Assembly: GCA_025350105.1 (NCBI GenBank)
Contig: JANXYJ010000066.1
Location: 1-49,687, forward strand
Reading direction: 5' to 3'
Length of the DNA: 49,687 nucleotides
Source: Terriglobia bacterium
Lineage (GTDB): Bacteria; Acidobacteriota; Terriglobia; Bryobacterales; Bryobacteraceae
In this document: in pieces, positions 25,696-35,115 of the stretch
Numbering within the stretch: position 1 is the first letter of the stretch
Layout of the letters: each line of letters starts with the position of its first letter
The notes under the pieces: model-generated
Database searches by the model: none
Seen by the model: only the letters and a program-made list of their open reading frames with translations
Told to the model about the DNA's origin: nothing
Position numbers and translations under genes: made by a program

Positions 25696-26772
25696 TCAAC
25701 CGACCACCAATTCCCGATAGAGCTCCGCCCACTTCTGCGCAATCTCCGGCGCACTATAACCTTCGCATGCGGCCAAACCCGCTCGTGTCAACGCCAACGC
25801 CAAACCTGGTTCCTCGATCAACCGAAGCGCTTCCCGCGCCATGGCTTCATGATCGTCCAACGGCACCAGCAGGCCTGTCCGTCCGTGATCCACGATGAAC
25901 GGAACACCGCCCGCTGCCGTCGATACAAACGGCAGCCCGCTTGCATAACACTCTAAAATAGAGCCCGGCATGTTATCGATATTCGGGCTCATCAAATATA
26001 TTTCCGCCTCGCTATATAACTGCCGCATCCGCGCTTGATCCACGAAACCCAGAAACTGCACGTTGCGCAAATTCATCTCGCGCACCAGGGCTTCCATCCG
26101 CGGACGAAGCGGGCCATCGTGCGCCAACACCAAAGACGCCTCCGGATACTTTCGTTGGACCAACGCAAATGCCTTCAGCGTGCACGGAATGTTGTACAAC
26201 TCCTCCATGCCGCGGTTGGAAAAGAAGCGCGGCCCCGGCCGTTCCCGTTCCCGAAAAAGAAACGTCGAGGTATCGATGATGTTGGAAATGAATTGCGCGC
26301 GCAAACCAAACTTGGCAAACACCTGCACCAGATAGCCGCTGGGCGGCACAATACGGTCCACCTTACCCAACAGACGCACCGCGCTGGGCCAATCCCGCAA
26401 ATGTTCTTCCGCCCGCCCATCGCGATAATTCACCAGGCATTTCTTGCAGAATAGTTTTGCGATGCGAATGGCCGGCGCCGTGGAAATGACAAACGACGTG
26501 GTGCCCGCGCTGAATATGTGAAGCACGTCATAATGCCACACCCGGGCCATCAGCGACGCCACGTAAACCATTTCCGTCACCAGCGTGCGCACGTATTTGA
26601 TGCGCTGCAGCCATCCTAGCAGACCTGGAAGCGCCGGATTCACCGCTTGAAATTCCACCTCCAGCTCCGGCTGCGCGCGCAGCGCTTTCAGCAGGCGATC
26701 AAGCTGCACCGCTTGTCCGCCAGTGATGCGCAGCGAAGGACCCACCAGAAGAATGCGCAACGGCTTAGGCAT
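25696..26772 (-). CDS. GT4-type glycosyltransferase
   Basis: A 358-residue GT-B-fold glycosyltransferase, group 1. The N-terminal part reads LLVGPSLRITGGQAVQLDRL, and the donor-binding half contains FLGFVDQARMRQLYSEAEIY, SILECYASGLPFVSTAAGGVP and DHGRTGLLVPLDD. The E-x7-E-like acidic site falls in that segment. It probably adds a sugar from a nucleotide donor to a lipid-linked or surface glycan. It follows asnB by 13 bp, so the pair is likely an operon for making or decorating a polysaccharide. Confidence 0.85.
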   Translation of the reverse strand: MPKPLRILLVGPSLRITGGQAVQLDRLLKALRAQPELEVEFQAVNPALPGLLGWLQRIKYVRTLVTEMVYVASLMARVWHYDVLHIFSAGTTSFVISTAPAIRIAKLFCKKCLVNYRDGRAEEHLRDWPSAVRLLGKVDRIVPPSGYLVQVFAKFGLRAQFISNIIDTSTFLFRERERPGPRFFSNRGMEELYNIPCTLKAFALVQRKYPEASLVLAHDGPLRPRMEALVREMNLRNVQFLGFVDQARMRQLYSEAEIYLMSPNIDNMPGSILECYASGLPFVSTAAGGVPFIVDHGRTGLLVPLDDHEAMAREALRLIEEPGLALALTRAGLAACEGYSAPEIAQKWAELYRELVVG

Positions 26773-26785
26773 GAAGAAAACCGAA

Positions 26786-28702
26786 CTAAGCCCCGCTCAA
26801 TTGCACCTGCGGTTGAGGTGCAGCAGCGGCGCGGTTTTCCTGCTTAAGCCACGCCTCCAGCACAAACAGATACCACAGTTGATTGGGAACTTCGCCCGTG
26901 GCCGCGCTGGCCTTCCAAAAATCCAAAACTTTGTCCGCTTGAATAATGCCGGCTTTTTCCAAACGCGAATCCATCATTGCCTGTTGAAAATCCGCGCCCC
27001 ACTTTCCCGCCAACCACCGCCGTACAGGAATACCAAAACCCTTTTTTGCGCCCGTCGCCACACGTTCGCCAATTTTGCGCCGAGCGAGTTCACGCAATAC
27101 CGCTTTCAGGGTTCCGTTGTGCAGTCGCAAACCGAATGGCAGTTGGCCCGCAAACTCCCATAGTTGATGATCCAGAAACGGCGACCGCGCTTCCACCGCA
27201 TAACGCATCGTGCCGCCATCCACCTTGGTCATGTACTCGCCAGTGAAGCGCGTCTTGCGGTCGTATTGCAAAAATTCCCCCAGCAGATTTTTCGCCGATG
27301 CATGCGACCATGCGATCGCGCGTTGCCTTACGCTGCGATCCTTCATCCGATCGCCCAATAAGTCGTTTCGCCAATACAACGGCAGCCCATCATGGATATT
27401 CGCCAACGCCCCAATGCCGCCGGTTGAATAATCCAGAAAATGTTTGGCGCGCTTGACGTTTCCTGAATTCGGCAACAGCTTGCGCGCCTGTTGCCACACA
27501 GGCGTCGCCGCGCCCGGCAGCCGGTTGGCCAACTGCTGCGCCATCCAAAAATGTTTGTGTTCGGGATAGCCCAGAAAAATGTCATCGCCGCCGTCGCCGG
27601 TCAACAAAACGGTGGCTTCGTGCTTTACGGCTTTTGACACCCGCAACATCCCCAACGCGGACGCGCACGCGAACGGCTCACCGTAGGCGGAGACCAACTG
27701 GTCCACGTTTGGAGAATCCTCGGGCGCAACAGAAATTACCTGATGCGGTATGCCCAGCGCCTTCGCAGTCAAGGCCGCATCGGCGGATTCATCCATCGGG
27801 TCGTTCGGTGTGCCAATGGTGAAGGCCCCGATGTTGCCGCCCAACTTGGCAATGGCCCAACACACCAGGCTTGAATCCACACCACCGCTGAGCAGCGCAC
27901 CCACTTTCACGTCGGCTTCTAAACGCAATTTTACGGATTCCAGAAAGATGGACTCCGTGCGCTCCACGGCCTCCTCAAAAGAAATTCGCGAGTGTGCATC
28001 TGCCACTGGCAGACTCCAATAAGCCGACTCACGAAGCTGGCCATCACTCCATTCAATCAAGCCGCCCGCTGGCACCTTGCGGACATCCTTATATATGCAG
28101 CAATCGTCGGTAACGTAGCCGAACTCCAGAAACTCGGCCACGCCGTCTTCATCGATAGCAGGAGCAAAGCCCGCATCATGCAGCGCCCGCGCAGTGGAAG
28201 CGAAAGCCAGTTGCCGGCCTTTCACCGTATACAGCAACGGCTTCACACCCAACCGGTCACGCACCAAAAAACATTTCCTTGCCTTTGCGTCCCATAGGCC
28301 AATGGCAAACATGCCGCGCAATTTCGCCAGCATTTTCTGCATGCCCCAATGCCGGTAGCCATGCACCAGCACTTCGGTATCGCTGCGGCTGCGAAACTGG
28401 TACCCGGCGCTCTCCAGTTCACGGCGTAGTTCCAGGAAGTTATAGATCGCCCCGTTGAAGACCAGCCCCACCTGCCGGTCTTCGGAAAGCATGGGCTGAT
28501 GGCCCAGCGGACTCAGATCGAAAATGGAAAGCCGCCGGTGCCCCAGCACCGCGGTCGATCCCATCAAACCCGCCGCAGGCGCCCACGTCTCCAACCCCTC
28601 GGCGTCGGGACCGCGCAGTGCCAGCGATTCCGTCATGCGCCGGACGGCTCGCTGTGCCAAGTCCGTATTACCATCGCCGATCCAGCCGGCTATTCCGCAC
28701 AT
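26786..28702 (-). CDS. asnB: Asparagine synthase-type amidotransferase
   Basis: A 638-residue glutamine-hydrolysing enzyme. Cys2 of MCGIAGWIG is the glutaminase nucleophile. RGPDAEG, GHRRLSIFDLSPLGHQPM and NGAIYNFLELR complete the N-terminal domain. The synthetase domain has the ATP PP-loop LLSGGVDSSLV and VLLTGDGGDDIFLGYPEH. It could make asparagine, but AsnB-like proteins next to glycosyltransferases often amidate sugars or exopolysaccharide precursors, and this neighbour suggests that option. It diverges from the next gene by about 90 bp. Confidence 0.87.
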   Translation of the reverse strand: MCGIAGWIGDGNTDLAQRAVRRMTESLALRGPDAEGLETWAPAAGLMGSTAVLGHRRLSIFDLSPLGHQPMLSEDRQVGLVFNGAIYNFLELRRELESAGYQFRSRSDTEVLVHGYRHWGMQKMLAKLRGMFAIGLWDAKARKCFLVRDRLGVKPLLYTVKGRQLAFASTARALHDAGFAPAIDEDGVAEFLEFGYVTDDCCIYKDVRKVPAGGLIEWSDGQLRESAYWSLPVADAHSRISFEEAVERTESIFLESVKLRLEADVKVGALLSGGVDSSLVCWAIAKLGGNIGAFTIGTPNDPMDESADAALTAKALGIPHQVISVAPEDSPNVDQLVSAYGEPFACASALGMLRVSKAVKHEATVLLTGDGGDDIFLGYPEHKHFWMAQQLANRLPGAATPVWQQARKLLPNSGNVKRAKHFLDYSTGGIGALANIHDGLPLYWRNDLLGDRMKDRSVRQRAIAWSHASAKNLLGEFLQYDRKTRFTGEYMTKVDGGTMRYAVEARSPFLDHQLWEFAGQLPFGLRLHNGTLKAVLRELARRKIGERVATGAKKGFGIPVRRWLAGKWGADFQQAMMDSRLEKAGIIQADKVLDFWKASAATGEVPNQLWYLFVLEAWLKQENRAAAAPQPQVQLSGA

Positions 28703-28793
28703 CGCTCGGGAATTTCCCCTCTCTGGTTCAGTCTATCGCAACCGATCCCAAACCCACCTCAACCCCCACGCGGTTGAGCCGATAAGACTTCAC

Positions 28794-29096
28794 ATGCCGG
28801 ACGTTTTCGCAACCCGGGCCAGCCAGATTCTGGAAGCAGCCGAGTCGGCTTCCTCCCAGGGTCAGTCCTGTTCGGATGTCACCATCGTCCTGGGACACGA
28901 CGGCTCCTTGCGGATGTTGGCCGAAAACGATTGGCCGCTGGATTCCCTGGTCGGGCACCTTGGTGCGAAATCGGCCTACAGGGTCAGTCAAATAGAAGGA
29001 AAAATTCAGGTGGAAGGGCGCGACGGGTCCCGCCATTGCATGCTCCAAGCCGTCTCCCCCGCCGAAACCGCCCGCAGGATGCTCGCCGCTCGTTAA
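28794..29096 (+). CDS. Unrecognised 100-residue protein
   Basis: A 100-residue soluble protein with the stretch DVTIVLGHDGSLRMLAENDW, then a short repeat-free C-terminal half ending RRMLAAR. It has no signal peptide and no known motif. ATG 28794 was chosen because codons before it, although open back to 28524, give Pro/Arg-rich sequence overlapping asnB. It lies 196 bp before ispH on the same strand. A role linked to the hopanoid operon is not supported by anything beyond position. Confidence 0.5.
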   Translation: MPDVFATRASQILEAAESASSQGQSCSDVTIVLGHDGSLRMLAENDWPLDSLVGHLGAKSAYRVSQIEGKIQVEGRDGSRHCMLQAVSPAETARRMLAAR

Positions 29097-29292
29097 AAGA
29101 ACCGCTCGCTAAGAAGAAACGGAGAACCCCAAGCCCCGATTTCCTAATAAGCAGTATTCCATTCGGCAGGGAGGTTGCTTGCCGGGCGAGTCGCGAAAGT
29201 GGGAGCCGCGCTCATTTTTTGGGCGGGAATGTTTTGGCCGAAAGAGCCCTCGGGCCCCTCCGCCGAAGTTGATATACTGGAGTATCAATCGT

Positions 29293-30330
29293 ATGTCGAC
29301 TCCCGAACTCACCCTTCCGTTCCATGGTTCGCAATCCAACCCGAAAAGTGATCAGGGCAAGCGCATTATCCTCTTGAGGCCACGCGGGTTCTGCGCCGGA
29401 GTGGTGCGTGCGATCGACGTCGTGAAAATTGCTTTGAACATGTACGGCGCGCCGATTTACGTGCGCAAGGAAATTGTCCACAATAAGCATGTCGTTGATG
29501 AGTTACGCGCAGCCGGTGCGATCTTCGTTGAGGAGCTTACCGAAGTCCCCAAAGGCGCGCGAGCCATTTTCAGCGCCCACGGCGTAGCCCCTTCGGTGCG
29601 TACCGAAGCCCAGCAACGGGAGCTGCAAGTGATTGACGCTACTTGCCCGTTGGTCACCAAGGTGCACATTGAGGCGGTCAAGTTCGCGCGGCAGAACTAT
29701 ACCATCGTTCTGATTGGTCATAAGGATCACGACGAAGTCACCGGAACCCTGGGCGAAGCTCCCGAATGCACGGTACTCGTTTCCACCGTTACCGACGTCG
29801 ATCAACTTGTGGTGAAAGATCCCGAACGTGTATCGTTTATCACGCAAACTACTTTGAGCTTGGACGAAACCCGCGACATCGTCGGCCGGCTGCGGGAACG
29901 GTTCCCCAAAATCAAAGGCCCGGCCGCCCAGGACATTTGTTACGCCACTGAAAATAGGCAGCTTGCGGTAAAAGCTGTGGCGCCGCTGTGCCACTTGTTA
30001 TTAGTAGTGGGTTCGCAAAACAGTTCCAATTCGCGGCGCCTGGTTGAGGTTTGCGAAAAAGAAGGCGTTCCTTCGCACCTGGTGGACGACGCCAGCGAAG
30101 TGCGCCCGGAGTGGTTGGAAGGAAAAGACATTGTCGCGGTGACGGCGGGTGCGTCGGCTCCGGAAAATCTGGTACAGGAATTGATCGATGCGCTCCGCGC
30201 CCGTGGCTACGGGACCTTGGAAGAAGTTGAAATTAAAGAAGAGGATGTCCGTTTCAATTTGCCATCGGAACTCACCCGCAGCGCTCAGCTGCACACAATT
30301 TCCACGGCAACCAACACAGCGAGGGTATGA
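29293..30330 (+). CDS. ispH: 4-hydroxy-3-methylbut-2-enyl diphosphate reductase
   Basis: A 345-residue IspH, the last enzyme of the MEP pathway, making isopentenyl and dimethylallyl diphosphate. The three iron-sulphur ligands are visible: Cys34 in RGFCAGVVRAID, Cys118 in DATCPLVTK and Cys216 in DICYATENRQ. GHKDHDEVTGT and the C-terminal TAGASAPENLV also match. ATG 29293 has GGAG about 10 nt upstream. An extended -10-like TGATATACT (29270-29278) lies just before it. Its ATGA overlap with shc places precursor supply at the head of the hopanoid operon. Confidence 0.95.
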   Translation: MSTPELTLPFHGSQSNPKSDQGKRIILLRPRGFCAGVVRAIDVVKIALNMYGAPIYVRKEIVHNKHVVDELRAAGAIFVEELTEVPKGARAIFSAHGVAPSVRTEAQQRELQVIDATCPLVTKVHIEAVKFARQNYTIVLIGHKDHDEVTGTLGEAPECTVLVSTVTDVDQLVVKDPERVSFITQTTLSLDETRDIVGRLRERFPKIKGPAAQDICYATENRQLAVKAVAPLCHLLLVVGSQNSSNSRRLVEVCEKEGVPSHLVDDASEVRPEWLEGKDIVAVTAGASAPENLVQELIDALRARGYGTLEEVEIKEEDVRFNLPSELTRSAQLHTISTATNTARV

Positions 30331-32267
30331 GTCCCAGTCTCCAAATTATTGATTCGTTCGTGGCGACTTGCTCCCAGGCTCTGAAACGAGGGGCGGGGTT
30401 TCTACTCGACCAACAGCACCGCGACGGGTACTGGTGGGCCGATCTGACCGCCGATTCCACCTTGGAATCGGATTTCATTCTGGTCGAACTCTGGCGCCAT
30501 TCGCCGGTGAACGGCGTGTGGAATCCTCCCACACGCGACCTGGTGGAGAAGGCCAAGCAGGCGATCTTGGCACGGCAGTTGCCGGATGGCGGGTTTAATA
30601 TCTACGCCGAAGGGCCTTCGGAGGTCAATGCGACTATTAAGGCTTACACCGCATTGAAGCTGGCGGGACTGAGCCAGGATCATCCAGCAATGGCGAAGGC
30701 CCGCGAACGGGTGCATACGCTGGGGGGGCTGCAGGCGGCCAACAGCTACGTCAAAATCAACCTGAGCATCTTCGGTTTGTTTCCGCGCGAGCACACGCCA
30801 TCGGTTCCGCCGGAGCTGATGTTTTTCGGCAAGTGGATTTACGAAATGTCCTCCTGGACCCGCGCCATCGTGATTCCGTTGTCGATTGTCCACGCCATGA
30901 ACCCCATGCGGCCGGTGCCGGCGGGCTTCACGGTGAACGAATTGTTTGTGCCGGGCGTGCGGCCCAATCTGGATTACCCCGATAACGAAGGCTTCTTCAG
31001 TTGGCGGCACTTCTTTTTGAAGCTGGACAAAGCGCTGAAGTTTTGGGAGCGCCATCCGATTGACTGGGTTCGCGAAAAGGCGATCCGCAAAGCCGAACAG
31101 TGGATGCTGGAACGCACGGTGAATTCGGACGGCGTCGGTGCCATCTATCCGCCCATGATGTACGTCATCATGGCGCTGGATCTATTGGGCTATCCGAGCG
31201 ATCATCCGCACGTGGTCGAAGCCCAAAAGCAGTTTCTGAATCTGCTGGTCAATGACGAACGCGGGTTCTATTTTCAGCCTTGCTTCTCGGTGGTCTGGGA
31301 TACGGGCATTGCCGCTTACGCTTTGGGTGAATCGGGCATCGTTCCGCAATCGGTGTTGACAAAAGCGGTGGATTGGCTGTTGACCAAGGAAGTGCGGCGC
31401 AAAGGCGACTGGAGCATCAAACGGCCCCATCTTGAGCCTTCCGGCTGGTACTTCGAATTCGCTAACGAATTCTATCCCGATATCGACGATACGGCGCAAG
31501 TGCTGTTGGCGCTGGCCCGCGGCAAAGGATCCGACAAAGCCAAGCAGGACGCCTGCATGAAGCGAGCCGTGGAGTGGCTGCTTTCGATGCAATCGAAAGA
31601 CGGCGGCTGGGCTGCGTTTGACGTCGACAACAACTGGGATTTCTTGAGCTACGTTCCGTTTGCCGATCACAACGCGATGCTCGATCCCACCTGCCCGGAT
31701 ATCACGGGCCGGGTGCTGGAAGCCTTGTCAGCCTGCGGCGTGCCGCATCACTATCCATCGGTCCGGCGCGGCGTGGATTGTTTGATCCGCACCCAGGAAG
31801 CCGATGGCAGCTGGTACGGCCGCTGGGGCGTGAACTATATTTACGGAACGTTTTTGGCTTTGCGCGGTTTGCAAGCCGCCGGCGAAAGCGACCGGGAAGC
31901 GCATATTCTGCGCGCCGGGGAATGGCTGCGGTCGATTCAAAATGGCGATGGCGGCTGGGGCGAAAGCTGCGCCAGCTATGACAAGAACACCTATGTAGCG
32001 GCCGCCAGCACGCCTTCGCAAACGGCGTGGGCGGTTTTAGGCTTGCTGGCCAGCGGGGACCACATCAGCAGCAGCGTGCAAAAGGGTATTGAATTTTTGA
32101 TCGAAACGCAAAGGCCCGACGGCGGTTGGGACGAAAAGCTGTCCACCGGCACCGGGTTCCCGCGCGTGTTCTACTTGCAGTATCACTACTATCGACATTC
32201 GTTTCCGGTGCTGGCCTTTTCGGCGTATCTGGCGGCGAGAAACGCGAATGGAGTCAAGCACACATGA
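30327..32267 (+). CDS. shc: Squalene-hopene cyclase
   Basis: A 646-residue membrane-associated triterpene cyclase that converts squalene to hopene. The protonating DxDD motif is D385-I-D-D388 in YPDIDDTAQVL. Several QW motifs are present (QQHRDGYWWADL, QSKDGGWAAFD, QEADGSWYGRWG, QNGDGGWGES, QRPDGGWDEKL). The length is normal. The ATG overlaps the ispH stop (ATGA), and its own stop overlaps the hpnH start in the same way. Confidence 0.97.
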   Translation: MSPSLQIIDSFVATCSQALKRGAGFLLDQQHRDGYWWADLTADSTLESDFILVELWRHSPVNGVWNPPTRDLVEKAKQAILARQLPDGGFNIYAEGPSEVNATIKAYTALKLAGLSQDHPAMAKARERVHTLGGLQAANSYVKINLSIFGLFPREHTPSVPPELMFFGKWIYEMSSWTRAIVIPLSIVHAMNPMRPVPAGFTVNELFVPGVRPNLDYPDNEGFFSWRHFFLKLDKALKFWERHPIDWVREKAIRKAEQWMLERTVNSDGVGAIYPPMMYVIMALDLLGYPSDHPHVVEAQKQFLNLLVNDERGFYFQPCFSVVWDTGIAAYALGESGIVPQSVLTKAVDWLLTKEVRRKGDWSIKRPHLEPSGWYFEFANEFYPDIDDTAQVLLALARGKGSDKAKQDACMKRAVEWLLSMQSKDGGWAAFDVDNNWDFLSYVPFADHNAMLDPTCPDITGRVLEALSACGVPHHYPSVRRGVDCLIRTQEADGSWYGRWGVNYIYGTFLALRGLQAAGESDREAHILRAGEWLRSIQNGDGGWGESCASYDKNTYVAAASTPSQTAWAVLGLLASGDHISSSVQKGIEFLIETQRPDGGWDEKLSTGTGFPRVFYLQYHYYRHSFPVLAFSAYLAARNANGVKHT

Positions 32268-33379
32268 GAGTTCCCCTGTCCCAGGTGGCCGACATGGCCA
32301 CCTACATTGCCAAGAACAAGCTGCGACCGAAAGCGGAATGGCAGCAGAATCTTGCCGGCAAGGAGGATTCGGCGAACCCGTTCAAGATTGTCCATACGCA
32401 AATTCCCTCCATGCGAGCCGAACGCAAGCCGCATCCGATGATCAACAAGCGTTTCCCGCTGGTGATGATGCTGGAGCCCTTGCATGCCTGCAACCTGACC
32501 TGCACCGGCTGTGGACGCATTCGCGAGTACGAGGACAGCATCCGCGACCGGGTATCGCTGGAGGATTGCCTGAAGGCGGTGGACGAATGCGGCGCGCCGA
32601 TGGTTTCCATCTGTGGCGGCGAGCCTCTCTTGCTGCCCGATATCGGCCAGATGTGCGCCGAAATCCTGAAGCGGGGCCGGTACATTCAGCTGTGCACCAA
32701 CGGCATGTTTCTGCGCAAGCGTTTGAAGGATTTTACGCCTCATCCCAACCTGGTGTTCAACGTCCATTTGGACGGCATGGAAAAGAACCACGATATCGCG
32801 GTGGAACGCCCAGGCGTTTTCAAGGAAGCCATCGATGGCATCCGGGCCGCCAAGGCAGCGGGCTATAAGGTGTTTAGCAACACCACGGTCTATAAAGAGA
32901 CCGATATGAACGAGATCTGGCAGCTGTTCGAATTTCTGGAAACCATGAAGGTGGACGGGCATTCGATTTCGCCGGGCTATGGCTACTCCGCCGTAAACGA
33001 CCGCGAGATGTTTTTGACGGTGGACGACACCCACGAAAAATTCGCACGCATAAAGGAAATGGCCAAGCGCTTCCCGCTGGTTTCCTCGCCCATCTACATG
33101 GATTTCCTGAAAGGCGAACGGGATTTGCCCTGCACCGCCTGGGGCATGCCCACTTATAATGTGAAGGGCTGGAAGGGCCCGTGTTATTTGATCACCGACG
33201 GGCACTACAAAACGTTCGAGGATCTGATGACCAAAACGCCGTGGGAAAACTACGGGACCGGTAACGATCCGCGCTGCCAGGATTGCATGGTGCATTGCGG
33301 CTACGAACCTTCGGCGGCTTATGGGGTGAATTCCAAGCTGTCGGATCCGTTTAAGCAGTTGGGCTGGCTGTTGAGTTAA
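32264..33379 (+). CDS. hpnH: Adenosyl-hopene transferase, radical SAM
   Basis: A 371-residue radical-SAM enzyme that joins the 5'-deoxyadenosyl group to hopene, giving adenosylhopane, the first step to C35 hopanoids. The cluster motif is Cys76-x3-Cys80-x2-Cys83 (CNLTCTGC), and SICGGEPLLLPDI follows. The C-terminal part carries CYLITDGHYKTFEDL and CQDCMVHCGYE, typical of HpnH. The start is ATG 32264, overlapping the shc stop; an in-frame start at 32126 lies inside shc and was rejected. Confidence 0.96.
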   Translation: MRVPLSQVADMATYIAKNKLRPKAEWQQNLAGKEDSANPFKIVHTQIPSMRAERKPHPMINKRFPLVMMLEPLHACNLTCTGCGRIREYEDSIRDRVSLEDCLKAVDECGAPMVSICGGEPLLLPDIGQMCAEILKRGRYIQLCTNGMFLRKRLKDFTPHPNLVFNVHLDGMEKNHDIAVERPGVFKEAIDGIRAAKAAGYKVFSNTTVYKETDMNEIWQLFEFLETMKVDGHSISPGYGYSAVNDREMFLTVDDTHEKFARIKEMAKRFPLVSSPIYMDFLKGERDLPCTAWGMPTYNVKGWKGPCYLITDGHYKTFEDLMTKTPWENYGTGNDPRCQDCMVHCGYEPSAAYGVNSKLSDPFKQLGWLLS

Positions 33380-33404
33380 TTGGTTTTTCTATACGAGTGA
33401 CGGA

Positions 33405-34442
33405 ATGAAGCCGGTATTGGTGACGGGTGCGACGGGGTTTGTGGGCTGGCACGTCGCCCGTAATTTACTGGAACGCGCAGTGCCGGTACGGGTGATGGCG
33501 CGGAATCCGCAGGCTAGCGCGCAGGCGCTGCGACAGTTGCCGGGCGCCGAGGTTGTGCAGGGGGATTTGCGCGACGCCGATTCGGTGGGGCGCGCCGTTG
33601 CGGGATGCGGCGTGGTGTATCACGTTGCCGCCGACTATCGGTTATGGGTGCCGAAGCCGGAGGAGATGTACCGTTCAAACGTGGACGGGACGCGGAATTT
33701 GCTGCAGGCGGCACGGATTCATGGAGTAGAGAAGGTGGTTTATACCAGTACGGTGGGGTGCATTGGATTTCCAGACGGCGGAGTGGGCAATGAAGAGACT
33801 CCGGTGAGTTTGGAGTTGATGAAGGGTCCGTATAAGCGCAGCAAGTTCATGGCGGAGCAGGTGGCGCTGGAGTTTGCCGGGCTGGAGTTTACCGGGAAAA
33901 GCCTGCCGGTGACCGTTGTGAATCCGACGACGCCGGTAGGGGATCATGATTTTCGTCCCACGCCCACCGGCAAGATGATTGTGGATTTTTTGCGTGGGGC
34001 GATGCCGGCGTTTCTGGATACTGGCCTGAACATTGTGGATGTGGACGATGTGGCCAAGGGACATTTGGCGGCGTGCGAACGCGGGCGGGTAGGCGAACGG
34101 TACATTTTAGGCGGCGAGAATTTGACCTTGCAGCAGATTCTAGGCAAGCTGGCTGCGGCCAGCGGCAGGAAAGCCCCGGGAATACGGGTGCCCTACGCGG
34201 TGGCATACGCGGCCGGTGCGGTCTCCACGGCCTGGGCGGGCGTGACCGGCAAGGAACCGCTGGCACCACTGGACGCGGTGCGGATGGCGCGGCAGAAGAT
34301 GTGGGCGAGCAGCGATAAAGCGGCCCGGGAATTAGGATACACGGCACGGCCGGCGGCGGAAGCACTGGCCAGGGCGGCGGAATGGTTTCAGGCAAACGGA
34401 TATCGTGAAAACATGGCTGCTGGTCGCCGCCGAACGGCGTGA
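33405..34442 (+). CDS. hpnA: Hopanoid-associated sugar epimerase
   Basis: A 345-residue short-chain dehydrogenase/epimerase of the extended type. It has VLVTGATGFVGWHVARNL at the N-terminus and the YxxxK active site in GPYKRSKFMAEQ. It is the HpnA seen in most hopanoid clusters; its reaction is unproven, though a role in modifying the sugar-derived side chain has been proposed. It starts 25 bp after hpnH and its 3' end overlaps hpnG by 38 bp. Confidence 0.9.
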   Translation: MKPVLVTGATGFVGWHVARNLLERAVPVRVMARNPQASAQALRQLPGAEVVQGDLRDADSVGRAVAGCGVVYHVAADYRLWVPKPEEMYRSNVDGTRNLLQAARIHGVEKVVYTSTVGCIGFPDGGVGNEETPVSLELMKGPYKRSKFMAEQVALEFAGLEFTGKSLPVTVVNPTTPVGDHDFRPTPTGKMIVDFLRGAMPAFLDTGLNIVDVDDVAKGHLAACERGRVGERYILGGENLTLQQILGKLAAASGRKAPGIRVPYAVAYAAGAVSTAWAGVTGKEPLAPLDAVRMARQKMWASSDKAARELGYTARPAAEALARAAEWFQANGYRENMAAGRRRTA

Positions 34443-35115
34443 ATTTGACGGAATCCGGAAACGGATGGGAAACGTAACTGGTTTGAGTTGGGCAAGTTTG
34501 AGCGGGCGCGGCACGAAACTTGCGGGTGTGAAGTTTGCAATGCAGGCCCAGCACCAAGGTGCGCGTTGGTGGATGATCGCCAACGGACCGGGTCGGGAAT
34601 TGGTGGAACAGGCAATGCCGGAAACGGCTAAAGATTGGGTGAAAAAGAACGTGAGCGGCATCGTCAGCACCGGGTTGTGCGGGGCACTGGACCCGGCATT
34701 GCGCACGGGCGATATCGTGGTTGCGGGTGATGGTCTGGTGAGCACGCGTCGTTTTGTAAAAGGTGCCATGCATTCGCTCGACCGCGTGGCTGTGACCTCG
34801 AAGGAAAAGCGGATTTTGCGCAATCAGACGGGAGCGATTGCCGTTGATATGGAAACGGCAGCAGTGCGGGAACGCGCCGAAGCCTGGGGCATTCCTTTTC
34901 ATTGCGTGCGAGTGGTTTCCGACAACGCGGGCGAGGATTTGGCGTTGGACTTCAACCGGTTCCGCGACGAGAGAGGCGATTTTTCACGCATCAAGATTGC
35001 GATGGCTGCGCTGTCCAGCCCCCTAAAAGTGCTGCCGCGCCTGATGGAATTTGACAAGAACTGCCGACAAGCGGCGGATACCCTAGGAGAGTTTCTTGCC
35101 GACTGCCAATTCTAG
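34405..35115 (+). CDS. hpnG: Hopanoid-associated phosphorylase/nucleosidase
   Basis: A 236-residue member of the nucleoside phosphorylase/MTA-SAH nucleosidase superfamily. It removes adenine from adenosylhopane to give ribosylhopane or its phosphate. Motifs: VSTGLCGALDPALRTGDIVV and IAVDMETAAVRERAEAWG, the latter carrying the ribose-binding Glu. The start is GTG at 34405 inside hpnA. Its last 20 bases overlap the following dehydrogenase gene. Confidence 0.93.
   Translation: MKTWLLVAAERREFDGIRKRMGNVTGLSWASLSGRGTKLAGVKFAMQAQHQGARWWMIANGPGRELVEQAMPETAKDWVKKNVSGIVSTGLCGALDPALRTGDIVVAGDGLVSTRRFVKGAMHSLDRVAVTSKEKRILRNQTGAIAVDMETAAVRERAEAWGIPFHCVRVVSDNAGEDLALDFNRFRDERGDFSRIKIAMAALSSPLKVLPRLMEFDKNCRQAADTLGEFLADCQF

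Noticed and set aside
32189-33295. 368-codon open frame antisense to hpnH
   Set aside because: No recognisable motif and it is entirely antisense to a certain radical-SAM gene.
33889-34902. 337-codon open frame antisense to hpnA/hpnG
   Set aside because: Pro/Arg/Ser-rich low-complexity translation with no ribosome site; antisense to two certain genes.
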